Positions 52,093 to 62,510 of a stretch of DNA of 64,000 nt are shown one piece after another. Made by a program: the position numbers and the translations under genes. The DNA lies in contig CAMZGD010000006.1 in the NCBI GenBank assembly GCA_947306365.1, forward strand, positions 50,145 to 114,144. Direction: 5' to 3'. The notes under the pieces were generated by a model. That model ran no database searches and had not been told where the DNA came from. It saw only the letters and a program-made list of their open reading frames with translations. Source of the DNA: an uncultured Bacteroidales bacterium (GTDB lineage Bacteria > Bacteroidota > Bacteroidia > Bacteroidales > UBA932). The first letter of the stretch is position 1. Every line of letters begins with the position of its first letter.

Positions 52093-53543
52093 TACGCCCG
52101 CTTTCTATACAGGACGAACACCAGCAGGAGGGAATAGATGCCGAGACGGCCGATGATCATCTGGAACCCCATCAGCACCTTGACGACCTCGGGCGCAGCA
52201 GCGAAACTGCTCATCGACGAGCCGAAGGTGCCGAAGCACGGCCCTACGTTGCTCATCATCGAAACGGAGGCGCTCACCGACGTGAGCAGGTCCAGGCCGA
52301 AGGCCGCATAGACGATGGCCATTATCAGCGTAAGGAACAGGTAGATAAGCACATAGAGCACTACGCTCATGATCAGGTCTCGGTCCACGGCCTGCCCGTC
52401 GGATTTCACCTGCACCACGGCGCTGGGATGCGCCATCTTGACGACCTGCGCCCGGGCCGCCTTGAAGGCCAGGTACACGCGGTCGGACCGGAGGCCCGAC
52501 GTCGTGGACCCGGAGCAGCCACACTGGATGCCCGCATAGAGCAGGATCAGAATCGAGAAGATGGGCCAGACATTCGTGTCGGTCGATCCGAAGCCCGTGG
52601 TCGAAATCGTCGAAACCACGGAGAAGAAACCGTGGCGCAGCGCGCTCCATACGTTCGGAATCGTCCCGCTCGCCACCAGGTTGCCGGCCACCAGCAGACC
52701 CATCACCAGGATCGTCACCAGGTAGAACTTCGTGACCGGATTCTTGAACACCTTGAACGTACGGGTGGCGAACGATGCGTAGATCAGGCCGAAATGCAGG
52801 CTCGCCACGATCATGAAGAGGGTCAGGATGATCTCGATCAGCGGCGAGTCGTAGGCCGCGATCGAGGCATTCTTGATGCTGAAGCCGCCCGTCGCCGTAA
52901 CGCTCAGCGCGTGGTTGACGGCGTCGAACAGCGGCATTCCCGCCAGCAGCAGCGCCGTGAGCGAACAGACCGTGATGCCCAGGTAGACCGAGACCACTAC
53001 GCGGATGAACTTGTTGGACTTATACTGGTAGTTGTTCTTGGAGATGTCGTCGACGTCCATCTTGCTCATCTTGAAGCGCACCGTGCCGAACGACGGAAGA
53101 ATCATCATGATGAAGACCACCACGCCCAGGCCGCCGATGTAGTGGGTTGAAGAGCGCCAGAAGAGGAGGCCCTTCGGCAGGGCCTCGATGTCGTCGAGGA
53201 TGGTGGCGCCCGTCGTCGTGATGCCCGACGTACTTTCGAACCAGGCATTGACCAGCGAGAACTCGCCGCCCCAGAGCACATACGGCAGCATCGAGAACAC
53301 GCAGCTGAAGAACCAGGCGATGAGCAGGATCGCGAGGCCCTCGCGGGTGTTGATGTCCCTGTGCCGGCGGACGAAGACCAGCGGGAAGATGCCGACCATC
53401 ATCGTCAGGATGCCGCTCAGCAGCAGCGGCGAGAAGGATGAGTCGAATCCGTCGAGTGCCGCGACCAGTGCGGACAGGAACATGAACACCGCACAGCAGA
53501 TCAGCGCGATTCCCACGTTTCTCGATATGACGCCCACGTTCAT
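52092..53543 (-). CDS. trkH: TrkH-family potassium uptake protein
   Basis: A 483-residue K+ (or Na+/K+) uptake pore made of four MPM repeats, each with a pore loop and glycine filter residue: ESTSGITTTGATIL, SVTATGGFS, TISTTGFGS and SMMSNVGPCFG. The N-terminus has LICCAVFMFLSALVAAL, a membrane helix. It normally works with a cytoplasmic TrkA/KtrA subunit, which is not seen here. The gene starts with an ATGA overlap with the upstream sensor-like gene, suggesting they are coupled. Confidence 0.93.
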   Translation of the reverse strand: MNVGVISRNVGIALICCAVFMFLSALVAALDGFDSSFSPLLLSGILTMMVGIFPLVFVRRHRDINTREGLAILLIAWFFSCVFSMLPYVLWGGEFSLVNAWFESTSGITTTGATILDDIEALPKGLLFWRSSTHYIGGLGVVVFIMMILPSFGTVRFKMSKMDVDDISKNNYQYKSNKFIRVVVSVYLGITVCSLTALLLAGMPLFDAVNHALSVTATGGFSIKNASIAAYDSPLIEIILTLFMIVASLHFGLIYASFATRTFKVFKNPVTKFYLVTILVMGLLVAGNLVASGTIPNVWSALRHGFFSVVSTISTTGFGSTDTNVWPIFSILILLYAGIQCGCSGSTTSGLRSDRVYLAFKAARAQVVKMAHPSAVVQVKSDGQAVDRDLIMSVVLYVLIYLFLTLIMAIVYAAFGLDLLTSVSASVSMMSNVGPCFGTFGSSMSSFAAAPEVVKVLMGFQMIIGRLGIYSLLLVFVLYRKRA

Positions 53544-54337
53544 CGATCCAATTCCCGTTTGTACGAAAGGTTCTGGTCTATGATGTCGCCGACGGCCTCG
53601 TTGAGTTCCTCCAGCTCGTCGTCGTTGTCGAGCTTCACGTCATAGCCGCGGCCGTGGTAGCGGTATCCCTTGATGCCGCCCGTCACCCTGAGCAGCGGAT
53701 TGATCAGGTAATAGTTCAGGAAATAATTGAAGAGCAGCACCATGATCATCCCCACCAGCACCGACGCCAGGCCCGGCATCAGGCTGCGGTAGGTACCCTC
53801 CCGGATATCCTGGGAACTCTCGATCAGCGCATCCTGGCAGACCGATGTGAGCTGCATCATATAGCCGCGGAACTTCAGGTACACCGGCTGCAGGCGGTTG
53901 AAGAACCAGTGCTGCCGCTCGGCATAGTCGTGCTGCCACATCTGGCCGGCCTCGGAGACTACCTGCATGTAGGCGGCATAGGCATAGAGCACCGAGTCGG
54001 CGCCCGCCCGTTCCTCCGGCGTCACGAAACTCCGGCTCAGGTTCTCGAAAGTGGCGACCAGTTCTTCCTCCCGCAGCAGCGGCATCTCCTGCACCGTCCC
54101 CTCATTGTCCAGCACCAGGCCGTTCATCAGGCTGATGTTGTACTGTTCCGAGACGGAGAGCAGCTCGCGCGCCGCGTTGATGCTGCGGATGTTGTCGGCG
54201 ATCACGCCCGACACGTAGCGGTTCATCTTGGTGAACTCGAAGATGGAGATCAGGCTGGAGAAGAACAGTATGATCGCCAGCACGATGCATCCAAACAGCA
54301 CCTTCCGCTTGATTCCCAGTTTCTTGAATCTGAACAT
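53540..54337 (-). CDS. Sensor-like membrane protein, four-helix-bundle ligand domain, no output domain
   Basis: A 265-residue protein: TM1 (VLFGCIVLAIILFFSSLISIF), a periplasmic helical bundle of ~150 residues, TM2 (LASVLVGMIMVLLFNYFL), then a HAMP-like segment ending NEAVGDIIDQNLSYKRELDR. This is the input half of a chemoreceptor or histidine kinase. The usual kinase or signalling domain is missing; the protein simply ends after ~60 cytoplasmic residues. It may bind a periplasmic ligand and act on a partner such as TrkH, with which it overlaps by 4 bp. Function inferred, not shown. Confidence 0.75.
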   Translation of the reverse strand: MFRFKKLGIKRKVLFGCIVLAIILFFSSLISIFEFTKMNRYVSGVIADNIRSINAARELLSVSEQYNISLMNGLVLDNEGTVQEMPLLREEELVATFENLSRSFVTPEERAGADSVLYAYAAYMQVVSEAGQMWQHDYAERQHWFFNRLQPVYLKFRGYMMQLTSVCQDALIESSQDIREGTYRSLMPGLASVLVGMIMVLLFNYFLNYYLINPLLRVTGGIKGYRYHGRGYDVKLDNDDELEELNEAVGDIIDQNLSYKRELDR

Positions 54338-54345
54338 AGCGCAAA

Positions 54346-55179
54346 TCAGTCAAATAGTCGGTCCAGGTCGATGTCGGTCTCGAACACCCGGGTGGCCGGA
54401 CCGGTCAGCCACACGTCGCGGAAGAAACCGTCCGGTTCCGCGATGAAGTCGACCGCCAGTTCCCCGCCCAGCGTCCGAATGGCAAATTTAATACGTTCTG
54501 CGTCATTTTCCGCAAAACGGACGAAACATTTTTCACCCTTCGCGTACGAAGCGAGCGCCGCGGCCGTCGATCCGGTGCCGCAGGCCCACGTCTCCGCCTC
54601 CACCCCGCGCTCATACGTACGCACGAAAAGGTGGTCACAGGACGCCTCCACGAAGTTGACGTTGGCGCCCTTCGGGAAGCGGGCGTCCCACCGCAGCCGC
54701 CGTCCCTCGCCGGGAACGTCGTACGACGCAAGGTCCTTCACCCACTGCACGAAATGCGTCGATCCGGTTTCGAGCAACCAGCCGTCGGGCAGGCGCACGG
54801 GCGGGTCCACGTCCCGCATCCTGAGCCGCACCACGCTCCGGTTGCCCTCCTGCGAACACAGCTCGGCCCGGTGGAGGCCGTCGCAGGCCGTGAATTCGAA
54901 GTGCGACAGGCCCATCAGCGCGGCGAACGCCACCAGGCAGCGGCCGCCGTTGCCGCACATCGTCCCCTCCAGCCCATCCGCATTGTAGTAGTGCATGTCG
55001 AAATCGGCCTCCGTGCCGGCGCAAAGGGTCATCAGGCCGTCGGCGCCGACGCCGAAACGCCGGTCGCAGAGCCGGTTGACCAGCCGGGGCGTCAGGCAGC
55101 CGGCCTCGCCGAGCCGGTTGTCCACGATGACGAAATCGTTGCCGGCGCCCTGATACTTATAAACGTGCAATCTGCCCAT
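54346..55179 (-). CDS. dapF: Diaminopimelate epimerase
   Basis: A 277-residue enzyme converting LL- to meso-diaminopimelate for lysine and peptidoglycan. Both catalytic cysteines are visible: MCGNGGRC and WACGTGSTA. The N-terminus MGRLHVYKYQGAGNDFVIVDN is typical. I chose this ATG, which overlaps the lpxB 3' end by 23 bp, over longer starts inside lpxB. It is 8 bp upstream of the sensor-like gene. Confidence 0.95.
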   Translation of the reverse strand: MGRLHVYKYQGAGNDFVIVDNRLGEAGCLTPRLVNRLCDRRFGVGADGLMTLCAGTEADFDMHYYNADGLEGTMCGNGGRCLVAFAALMGLSHFEFTACDGLHRAELCSQEGNRSVVRLRMRDVDPPVRLPDGWLLETGSTHFVQWVKDLASYDVPGEGRRLRWDARFPKGANVNFVEASCDHLFVRTYERGVEAETWACGTGSTAAALASYAKGEKCFVRFAENDAERIKFAIRTLGGELAVDFIAEPDGFFRDVWLTGPATRVFETDIDLDRLFD

Positions 55180-56281
55180 AGATGTCTTTTGCGATTCTTT
55201 CGGAAGCGCCGGGACCGCCCAGCGCCTTCCGCAGTTCTCCATAGCCCGCCAGCATCCGGGTGCGGGCTTCCCCGTCCGTCAGGACCGTTTCCAGTTCCCG
55301 GAAGATCCGCTCCGGGGATGCGTCGTCCTGCAGCAGCTCGGGCACGAGCCTGCGGCCGAGGACCAGATTGACCAGGCTGACGTGCGGGACCCTGACGGTC
55401 TGCCGCGCCACCAGCCACGTGAGCCGGCTGAAGCCGTAGCACACAACCTGCGGCGTCCCGGCCAGCGCCGCCTCGAGCGACGCCGTTCCGGAACTGATCA
55501 CCGCCGCCCGGGCGGCGGCCAGCAGATCGCGGGTCCGCCCGAAGACCAGTTCGATCTTCGAGCCGACCGGCAGGCAGTCGCGGTAATCGGCCGGCGTCAT
55601 CGACGGCGCTCCGGCCACGGTGAGCCGGAAGTCCGCGAACCGGGGATCGGCCGCCAGCAGCCGTTCCAGCGCCGCGAAGCGCGGCAGCAGGAATTTCAGT
55701 TCGGGCGTACGGCTGCCAGGCAGCAGCGCGATGCGGGGCGCAGCGGCCGGGTCCGCATCCAACGGCCGGATCTCCGCCTGCGCCATCCCGTCGACCAGCG
55801 GATTCCCGAAATACCGCGGCGCCAGGCCCCGCTGCCGGAACCATTCCAGCTCGAAGGGAAAGATGCAATAGAGCGCATCCACGTCGCGCCGCAGCCGGCG
55901 TACCCGCCAGGCCTTGTGCGCCCAGCATTTCGGAGCGATGTACCAGAAAACCTTGAAGCCGTGCCTGCGGGCGAACCGGGCGATCTTCAGGTTGAAGCCG
56001 GGATAATCGACCAAGATCACCGCGTCGGGCCGCCAGGCCGACAGGTCGCGCCGGCAGAAGGCGAGGTTGGCCACGATGCGGCCCATCCGGGACGCCACCT
56101 CCGCCACGCCCATCACCGCGGTGTCGCGGTAGTGCCGCACCAGCGTGCCGCCGGCGGCCGACATCGCGTCGCCGCCCCAGAAGCGGATGTCGCACTCCGG
56201 ATCGCACGCGTACAGGGCACGCATCAGGTGTGAAGCGTGCAGGTCGCCCGAGGCTTCACCGGCTATGAGGTAGTATTTCAT
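55157..56281 (-). CDS. lpxB: Lipid-A-disaccharide synthase
   Basis: A 374-residue GT-B glycosyltransferase (GT19) joining UDP-diacylglucosamine and lipid X to make the lipid A disaccharide. MKYYLIAGEASGDLHASHLMRAL and MGVAEV, VDYPGFNLKIA, YIAPKCWAHKAWR, LPGSRTPE and SSGTASLEAALAGTP are all family motifs. It starts with an ATGA overlap with surE, a pairing common in Bacteroidota. Confirms a Gram-negative lipid A producer. Confidence 0.96.
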   Translation of the reverse strand: MKYYLIAGEASGDLHASHLMRALYACDPECDIRFWGGDAMSAAGGTLVRHYRDTAVMGVAEVASRMGRIVANLAFCRRDLSAWRPDAVILVDYPGFNLKIARFARRHGFKVFWYIAPKCWAHKAWRVRRLRRDVDALYCIFPFELEWFRQRGLAPRYFGNPLVDGMAQAEIRPLDADPAAAPRIALLPGSRTPELKFLLPRFAALERLLAADPRFADFRLTVAGAPSMTPADYRDCLPVGSKIELVFGRTRDLLAAARAAVISSGTASLEAALAGTPQVVCYGFSRLTWLVARQTVRVPHVSLVNLVLGRRLVPELLQDDASPERIFRELETVLTDGEARTRMLAGYGELRKALGGPGASERIAKDIYGQIARL

Positions 56282-57087
56282 TGCGCATCAAAGGACCAGC
56301 GCTGCCGCAGCCGTTCCAGTTCCGCATAATCGGTGGTGTCCACCCGGTGCGGAACGACGGACACATAGCCGTCGTTCACCAGACGGTGGTCGGCGTCCGG
56401 CGCTTCTTCCTCCTCCAGGTCTTCGAATTCGCCCACCATCCAGAAATAATGCTTCCCGCGGAGGGTGACGCGGTGGTCGAACTCCTTGACCCAGCGTCCG
56501 GCGCCCTGGCTGGCCAGCCGGATGCCCCGGACCTGGTCCGCGGGTATGTCAGGGAAGTTGACGTTCAGGAAGACGCCCTTCCGCAGCCCGTCTTCCAGCA
56601 CGCGGTCCAGGATCATCGGTCCATAGCGCAGCACGCAGCCGAAATCCGGGTCTTCCGCGTGCGTGTCGATCGAAAAGCCCACGGAAGGGATGCCATAGAG
56701 CGCCCCCTCCGTCGTCGCACCCAGCGTGCCGCTGTAGATCGAGGCGGCCGAGGCGTTGGAACCGTGGTTGATGCCGGAGACCAGCAGGTCGGGCAGCCCG
56801 CCCTCGCTCAGGAACAGGTTGATGCCCAGTTTCGCGCAGTCGGCCGGCGTGCCGCTCAGCGTGTAGACGCGCAGGGAGCCGCGCTCCCCCTCCGCCGGTT
56901 CCTTGACCGGCTGGTCGATCATCAGCGGTTTGTCGAGCGTCAGCGAAACCGACTTGCCCGACTGCGGCTCGCAGGGCGCCACGACCGTCACGTTTCCATA
57001 TCCGCGGAGCAGTTCCGCCAGCACGCGGAGACCCCGTGCGCGGAAACCGTCATCGTTGGACACCAGTATTTCCCGTGTCTTTTCCAT
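56278..57087 (-). CDS. surE: 5'/3'-nucleotidase SurE
   Basis: A 269-residue metal-dependent survival phosphatase. The N-terminal EILVSNDDGFRARG carries the Asp-Asp metal pair; PCEPQSGKSVSLTL, SGTPADCAKLG and SGINHGSNASA are family motifs. It removes phosphate from nucleoside monophosphates and related molecules. The ATG giving MEKTREIL was preferred over one 18 bp upstream. As the first gene of the leftward run, it may lead transcription of the genes down to the ABC exporter; a TATCTTTG box reads leftward at 57112-57105. Confidence 0.94.
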   Translation of the reverse strand: MEKTREILVSNDDGFRARGLRVLAELLRGYGNVTVVAPCEPQSGKSVSLTLDKPLMIDQPVKEPAEGERGSLRVYTLSGTPADCAKLGINLFLSEGGLPDLLVSGINHGSNASAASIYSGTLGATTEGALYGIPSVGFSIDTHAEDPDFGCVLRYGPMILDRVLEDGLRKGVFLNVNFPDIPADQVRGIRLASQGAGRWVKEFDHRVTLRGKHYFWMVGEFEDLEEEEAPDADHRLVNDGYVSVVPHRVDTTDYAELERLRQRWSFDAQ

Positions 57088-57135
57088 TTTTTCGGTTGAA
57101 CTCACAAAGATACGAATATTACCAAAAAATATTAC

Positions 57136-57143
57136 TACATTTG
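57136..57143 (+). promoter_or_regulatory. -7 box of gapA
   Basis: TACATTTG lies 41 bp before the gapA ATG, giving a leader of about 35 nt. No strong TTTG -33 is seen at 19-23 bp upstream. The surE promoter box (leftward TATCTTTG, 57112-57105) is 23 bp away, so the two promoters are back to back. Confidence 0.55.
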
Positions 57144-57172
57144 CACGATAGAATCACTGACGACAGTATTAA

Positions 57173-58186
<1,014 letters not shown>

Positions 58187-58210
58187 GCCTTTCCCGGCAA
58201 TCCCCTGAAA

Positions 58211-58238
58211 AACGCGGCTCGCAAGCCGCGTTTTTTTT
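58211..58238 (+). terminator. gapA intrinsic terminator
   Basis: AACGCGGCT (58211-58219) pairs with AGCCGCGTT (58224-58232) around a 4-nt loop, followed by a run of eight Ts (58231-58238). A textbook intrinsic terminator directly before the next promoter. Confidence 0.88.
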
Positions 58239-58239
58239 G

Positions 58240-58247
58240 TATATTTG
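58240..58247 (+). promoter_or_regulatory. -7 box of the nucleotidase lipoprotein gene
   Basis: TATATTTG lies 5 bp before the ATG and directly after the gapA terminator T-run. The transcript would begin at or next to the start codon. Confidence 0.5.
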
Positions 58248-58252
58248 CGATT

Positions 58253-59890
58253 ATGAAACGTTTATCCTTCCTCCTTCTGATTGCCGCGGCCGCCGTATCC
58301 TGCAGCCCGAAGGCCACACCGGCCGGCAGCGGAAAAGCCGCCCCGTCCTCCGTCGGGCGGACGAATGACATCGTGATCCTCTACGACAACGACGTGCACT
58401 GTTCCGTGGACGGCTATGCTGAAATGGCCGCGATGAAGGCGGAGAAACTGGCACGCACACCCTATGTCGCACTGGTTTCGAGCGGCGACTTCGTCCAGGG
58501 CGGCAGCCTGGGCGCCGCCTCGAAGGGCGGGTACATCATCGATATCATGAACGCCGTCGGCTACGACTACGTAACCCTGGGCAACCACGAATTCGACTAT
58601 GCGATTCCCCGGCTGCGCGAACTGACCGGCGCCCTCAGGGCCAGGACCCTCTGCTGCAACCTGATCGACCTGCGCAACGACCGGCGGATGTACGATCCCT
58701 ACGCGATCGTCGACTTCGGCGGCACGAAGGTAGCCATCATCGGCGTGGCCACGCCCTACAGTTTCAATTCCTCCACGCCGGCCTACTTCCAGGACGACGC
58801 GGGCAACTACGTCTATTCGCTCTGCGCCGAAACCTTCTACGACAACGTACAGAATTTCGTGGACGACGCCCGGGAGCAGGGCGCTGACTACGTGGTGGCC
58901 ATCACCCATCTGGGCGACGACGTCAACTACGACCCGATCAACTCCCAGACGCTGGCCGCGAACACCCGGGGCATCGACGTGATCCTCGACGGCCACTCCC
59001 ACAGCACCGTCCCGTCCAGACACCTCACCGCGAAGGACGGAAAGGACGTACTCTATTCCCAGACGGGCGCGCATTTCGAAAACATCGGCGTACTTACCAT
59101 CAAGCCCGACGGGACCTGCTCGACCGAACTGGTCCCGGTCGCAGGTTATCCGAAGAAGGATCCCGCGGTCGTGGCGGTCATCGACAGCCTGAAGAAAGAC
59201 TACGCGAAGCTGGGCGCCCGCAAGATCGGCTGGTCGGAAGTGATGCTGCCCGCAAAGGACGCGAACGGCGACTGGCTGGTGCGCAAGTACGAGACCTCGC
59301 TCGGCGACCTGTGCGCCGACGCGTTCCGCATCACGCTGGGCACCGACATCGCGATGCTGGGCGGCGGTTCGATCCGCAAGGACCTGCCCGAAGGCGACCT
59401 CCGCTACGACGATATCTTCAACGTGTTCCCCTTCAACAATTCGACCTGCACGGCCGTCCTCACGGGCCGGCAGATCCTCGACGCGCTGGAATTCGGCGTG
59501 GGCGCCTGGCCCACCGACTTCGGGGGTTTCCTGCATGTGTCCGGCCTGACCTACGAATTCGACCCTTCGGTCGAGAGTCCCGTGGTATACGACGTCAACA
59601 AGGCCTTCGTCCGCATCGACGCGGGGGAACGGCGCGTGTTCAACGTCAAGGTGTTCGATTCCCTGACCGGCCAGTATGAGCCCATCGACCCGGCGCGCAC
59701 CTATACCGTCGGCGGAACGACCTACCTGCTGCGCGACGCCGGCGACGGGTACGAGATGCTCAAGGGCCTCGGACACGACACGGGTACGCCCGACGTGGAC
59801 ATCCTCGAGCGGTACATCGTGGAAAGCCTCGGCGGCCGCATCACGGCGTCCCGGTACGGCGGGCCGCAGGACCGCGTGATCCGCAGATAG
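58253..59890 (+). CDS. 5'-nucleotidase lipoprotein (UshA-like)
   Basis: A 545-residue periplasmic or surface phosphoesterase. Lipoprotein signal LSFLLLIAAAAVSCS, then the metallophosphoesterase domain: LYDNDVHCSVDG, SSGDFVQGGS, TLGNHEFDYA, AITHLGDD and DGHSHST. The C-terminal domain (~310-530) has SLGDLCADAFRI, GGGSIRKDLPEG and VFPFNNST. It is a homologue of the gene at 20.2 kb, so the cell has two such enzymes. Role: nucleotide scavenging outside the cytoplasm. Probably leaderless. It ends 15 bp from convergent trmD. Confidence 0.92.
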   Translation: MKRLSFLLLIAAAAVSCSPKATPAGSGKAAPSSVGRTNDIVILYDNDVHCSVDGYAEMAAMKAEKLARTPYVALVSSGDFVQGGSLGAASKGGYIIDIMNAVGYDYVTLGNHEFDYAIPRLRELTGALRARTLCCNLIDLRNDRRMYDPYAIVDFGGTKVAIIGVATPYSFNSSTPAYFQDDAGNYVYSLCAETFYDNVQNFVDDAREQGADYVVAITHLGDDVNYDPINSQTLAANTRGIDVILDGHSHSTVPSRHLTAKDGKDVLYSQTGAHFENIGVLTIKPDGTCSTELVPVAGYPKKDPAVVAVIDSLKKDYAKLGARKIGWSEVMLPAKDANGDWLVRKYETSLGDLCADAFRITLGTDIAMLGGGSIRKDLPEGDLRYDDIFNVFPFNNSTCTAVLTGRQILDALEFGVGAWPTDFGGFLHVSGLTYEFDPSVESPVVYDVNKAFVRIDAGERRVFNVKVFDSLTGQYEPIDPARTYTVGGTTYLLRDAGDGYEMLKGLGHDTGTPDVDILERYIVESLGGRITASRYGGPQDRVIRR

Positions 59891-59905
59891 CCGGAAAGCA
59901 GCTTC

Positions 59906-60580
59906 TTATTTCAAGAGTTCCGGACGAAGGCGCTTCGTCCGTTCGAGGGCCTGTTCGTCCTGCCAGGCAGCAATCTTTTTCGGGTCGCCGGAGAGCAGCA
60001 CCTCGGGCACCTTCCAGCCGTTGAATTCGGCGGGACGGGTATAGACAGGCGGCGCGAGAAGGCCGTCCTGGAACGAATCGGACAGGGCGGACGTCTCGTC
60101 GCCCAGGGCGCCGGGCAGCAGCCGCACCACCGCATCGGTGATGATGGCCGCCGGCAGTTCGCCGCCGGAGAGGACATAATCCCCCACCGTGATCTCGCGG
60201 GTAACCAGATGCTCCCGGATCCGGTGGTCGACGCCTTTGTAGTGGCCGCACAGGATCATCAGGTTCTCCTTGATGGACAGTTCGTTGGCAACCTGCTGCG
60301 TGAAGGGTTCCCCGTCGGGCGAGGTATAGATGACCTCATCGTAACCGCGTTCGGACCTGAGTTTCTCCATCAGCGTGAAGACCGGCTCGATCATCATCAC
60401 CATGCCGGCGTCGCCGCCGAAGCTGTAGTCGTCGACCTGGCGGTAGCGCCCGCGGCCGTATTCCCGGATGTTGTGCACGTGGATCTCGACAAGCCCCTTG
60501 TCCCGGGCGCGCTTGACGATGGAGTAGCCCAGCGGACTCTCGAGCAGCTCCGGTACGACGGTCAGGATATCGATTCTCAT
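59906..60580 (-). CDS. trmD: tRNA (guanine37-N1)-methyltransferase
   Basis: A 224-residue SPOUT enzyme that methylates G37 next to the anticodon, preventing frameshifts. [18 protein letters not shown], the knot region [18 protein letters not shown] and [23 protein letters not shown] are diagnostic. The ATG chosen is 6 bp after the leftward -7 box, so the message is likely leaderless; a start three codons upstream would fall in that box. It does not sit in the usual rpsP-rimM-trmD-rplS cluster. Confidence 0.95.
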   Translation of the reverse strand: MRIDILTVVPELLESPLGYSIVKRARDKGLVEIHVHNIREYGRGRYRQVDDYSFGGDAGMVMMIEPVFTLMEKLRSERGYDEVIYTSPDGEPFTQQVANELSIKENLMILCGHYKGVDHRIREHLVTREITVGDYVLSGGELPAAIITDAVVRLLPGALGDETSALSDSFQDGLLAPPVYTRPAEFNGWKVPEVLLSGDPKKIAAWQDEQALERTKRLRPELLK

Positions 60581-60586
60581 AGGATG

Positions 60587-60624
60587 CAAAAATAATGAAT
60601 ATTTCTAAAAAAAGACTATATTTG
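60587..60624. promoter_or_regulatory. Divergent -7 boxes for trmD and the DUF349 gene
   Basis: TATTTTTG reads leftward (60594-60587) for trmD, 6 bp from its ATG. TATATTTG reads rightward (60617-60624) for the DUF349 gene, 26 bp from its ATG. The AT-rich 22 bp between them holds no clear -33 for either. Confidence 0.5.
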
Positions 60625-60650
60625 CAAGTTACAACAAAAACTGTAAAGCA

Positions 60651-62498
60651 ATGAGTGAAGATCTTAACCCGGTTGTTCCCGCCGAGGAGCAGCCTGTAGA
60701 AATGAAGGAAGAAGTCCTGGAGACCGCTGCGGAGACCGCCGCGGAAACCGTGACGGACAATTCCCGGACCGATTTTTCGAACAAAGGCCTCAAAGAGATT
60801 GTCGACCTGTTCAAGGAGTTGATCGACGGCGATAACATGCAGCAGCTATACAAGCATGCCGAAGCCCTCAAGGCGGCATTCTACAAGAACCTGCGCAAGG
60901 AGAAGATCGCCTCGGGCATCCTGCAGCCTGCCGCCGAAGCGACCGACGCCGAAGCGCCGGCCAAAGAGACGCCCGCCGAAGGACAGCCTGCCCAGGAGAC
61001 CGTCTCCTACAATCCCTTTGCCGAAATCGAACGCGGTTTCAAGGATCTTTACAGCCAGTATAAAGCGCGGCGCGCCGCCTTCACGCAGGAGATGGAGAAG
61101 CAGAAGGAGGAGAACTACCAGGCCAAGCTTGCCGTCATCGACGAACTCAAGTCGCTGGTCGAAGCCAGCGAAGACCTCAAGGAGACGTTCCCCAAGTTCC
61201 GCGACATCCAGAACCGCTGGCGGGCCGTCGGCCCCGTCCCGCAGGGCAAGGTGAAGGACCTCTACGACACCTACCAGCACTATGTCGAGCTCTTCTACGA
61301 CTACGTGAAGATCAACAAGGAGTTCCGCGACCTCGACTTCAAGAAGAACCTCGAGGCGAAGGAGAAGCTCTGCGAGAAGGCCGAGGCGCTTGCCGAAGAG
61401 GAAGATGTGGTGGGTGCGTTCCGCACGCTCCAGAAACTGCACGAGCAGTGGAAGGAACTCGGTCCGGTGAGCAAGGAATTCCGCGATTCCATCTGGGACC
61501 GCTTCCGCGCCGCCACCGCCGTCATCAACAAGAAGCACCAGGCTTTCTTCGAGAGCCAGAAGGGCAGCCAGAAGGAGAACTTCGAGGCCAAGTCCGCCCT
61601 CTGCGAGAAGGTGGAGGAAATCGCCCGCCGCGAAATCAAGGACTCGACCACGTGGAACACCCTGACCAAGGAAATCGAGAACATCCAGAAAGAATGGAAG
61701 AAGATCGGTTTCGCTTCCAAGAAGGAGAACCAGAAGGTGTACGACCGGTTTCGTGCCGCCTGCGACGATTTCTTCGCCCGCAAGCGCGACTTCTACGCCG
61801 GGTTCAAGAACCAGATGCAGGACAATCTCGCCCGCAAGATCGAACTCTGCGAGAAAGCCGAGGCCCTGAAGGAAAGCACCGACTGGAAGAAGGCTTCCGA
61901 CGAATTCATCGAGCTCCAGAAGCTGTGGAAGGAGATCGGCCCCGTTTCCCGCAAGAAGTCGGAACAGGTGTGGAAACGCTTCCGCGCCGCCTGCGATGAA
62001 TTCTTCAACAACCGCGACCAGCATTTCGGCAGTCAGAATACCGAACAGGCCGATAACCTGGAGAAGAAGCGCAGCCTGATCGAAGAGGTCAGAAACTATG
62101 TCGTGGAAGACAGGGATGAGGCCCGCGAAGCCCTCCGTGCTTTCCAGGAGCGCTGGAACGCCATCGGTTTCGTCCCGTTCAAGGAGAAGACGCGCATCCA
62201 GGATGCTTTCCGGAAGGCCGTGAACGAGAAGTTCGCCGAATTCCGCGAGGGCGGCAGCCGTTTCGCCGGCAAGGCTGAACGCGCCGTCCGCAGCGAACGC
62301 GACCGGCTCGTGCAGAAGTTCATGAAGAAAGAGCAGGAAATCGCCACCTGGGAGAACAACATGGGCTTCTTCTCGCAGTCCAAGAACGCCGAGGCGCTGC
62401 TCGGAGAGCTGAACAAGAAGATCGACATTGCAAGGCAGGAACTCGCCCGGCTCGAAGAAGAGATCAAGGAATTCGACCGGCAGCACGAGCAGGAGTAA
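60651..62498 (+). CDS. DUF349-repeat coiled-coil protein
   Basis: A 615-residue cytoplasmic protein. An acidic, Ala-rich N-terminal region (~1-120) is followed by about five DUF349 repeats of ~75 residues; each has a KExxWKxIGPVSRKxSExxWKRFRAACDxFF-like core (for example KLWKEIGPVSRKKSEQVWKR). A C-terminal coiled coil begins at ~520. The family is widespread in Bacteroidota, function unknown; some members are linked to stress or membrane processes. It is upstream of yidC by 12 bp, so the two are co-transcribed. Confidence 0.9.
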   Translation: MSEDLNPVVPAEEQPVEMKEEVLETAAETAAETVTDNSRTDFSNKGLKEIVDLFKELIDGDNMQQLYKHAEALKAAFYKNLRKEKIASGILQPAAEATDAEAPAKETPAEGQPAQETVSYNPFAEIERGFKDLYSQYKARRAAFTQEMEKQKEENYQAKLAVIDELKSLVEASEDLKETFPKFRDIQNRWRAVGPVPQGKVKDLYDTYQHYVELFYDYVKINKEFRDLDFKKNLEAKEKLCEKAEALAEEEDVVGAFRTLQKLHEQWKELGPVSKEFRDSIWDRFRAATAVINKKHQAFFESQKGSQKENFEAKSALCEKVEEIARREIKDSTTWNTLTKEIENIQKEWKKIGFASKKENQKVYDRFRAACDDFFARKRDFYAGFKNQMQDNLARKIELCEKAEALKESTDWKKASDEFIELQKLWKEIGPVSRKKSEQVWKRFRAACDEFFNNRDQHFGSQNTEQADNLEKKRSLIEEVRNYVVEDRDEAREALRAFQERWNAIGFVPFKEKTRIQDAFRKAVNEKFAEFREGGSRFAGKAERAVRSERDRLVQKFMKKEQEIATWENNMGFFSQSKNAEALLGELNKKIDIARQELARLEEEIKEFDRQHEQE

Positions 62499-62510
62499 CC
62501 CGGACCGGAG

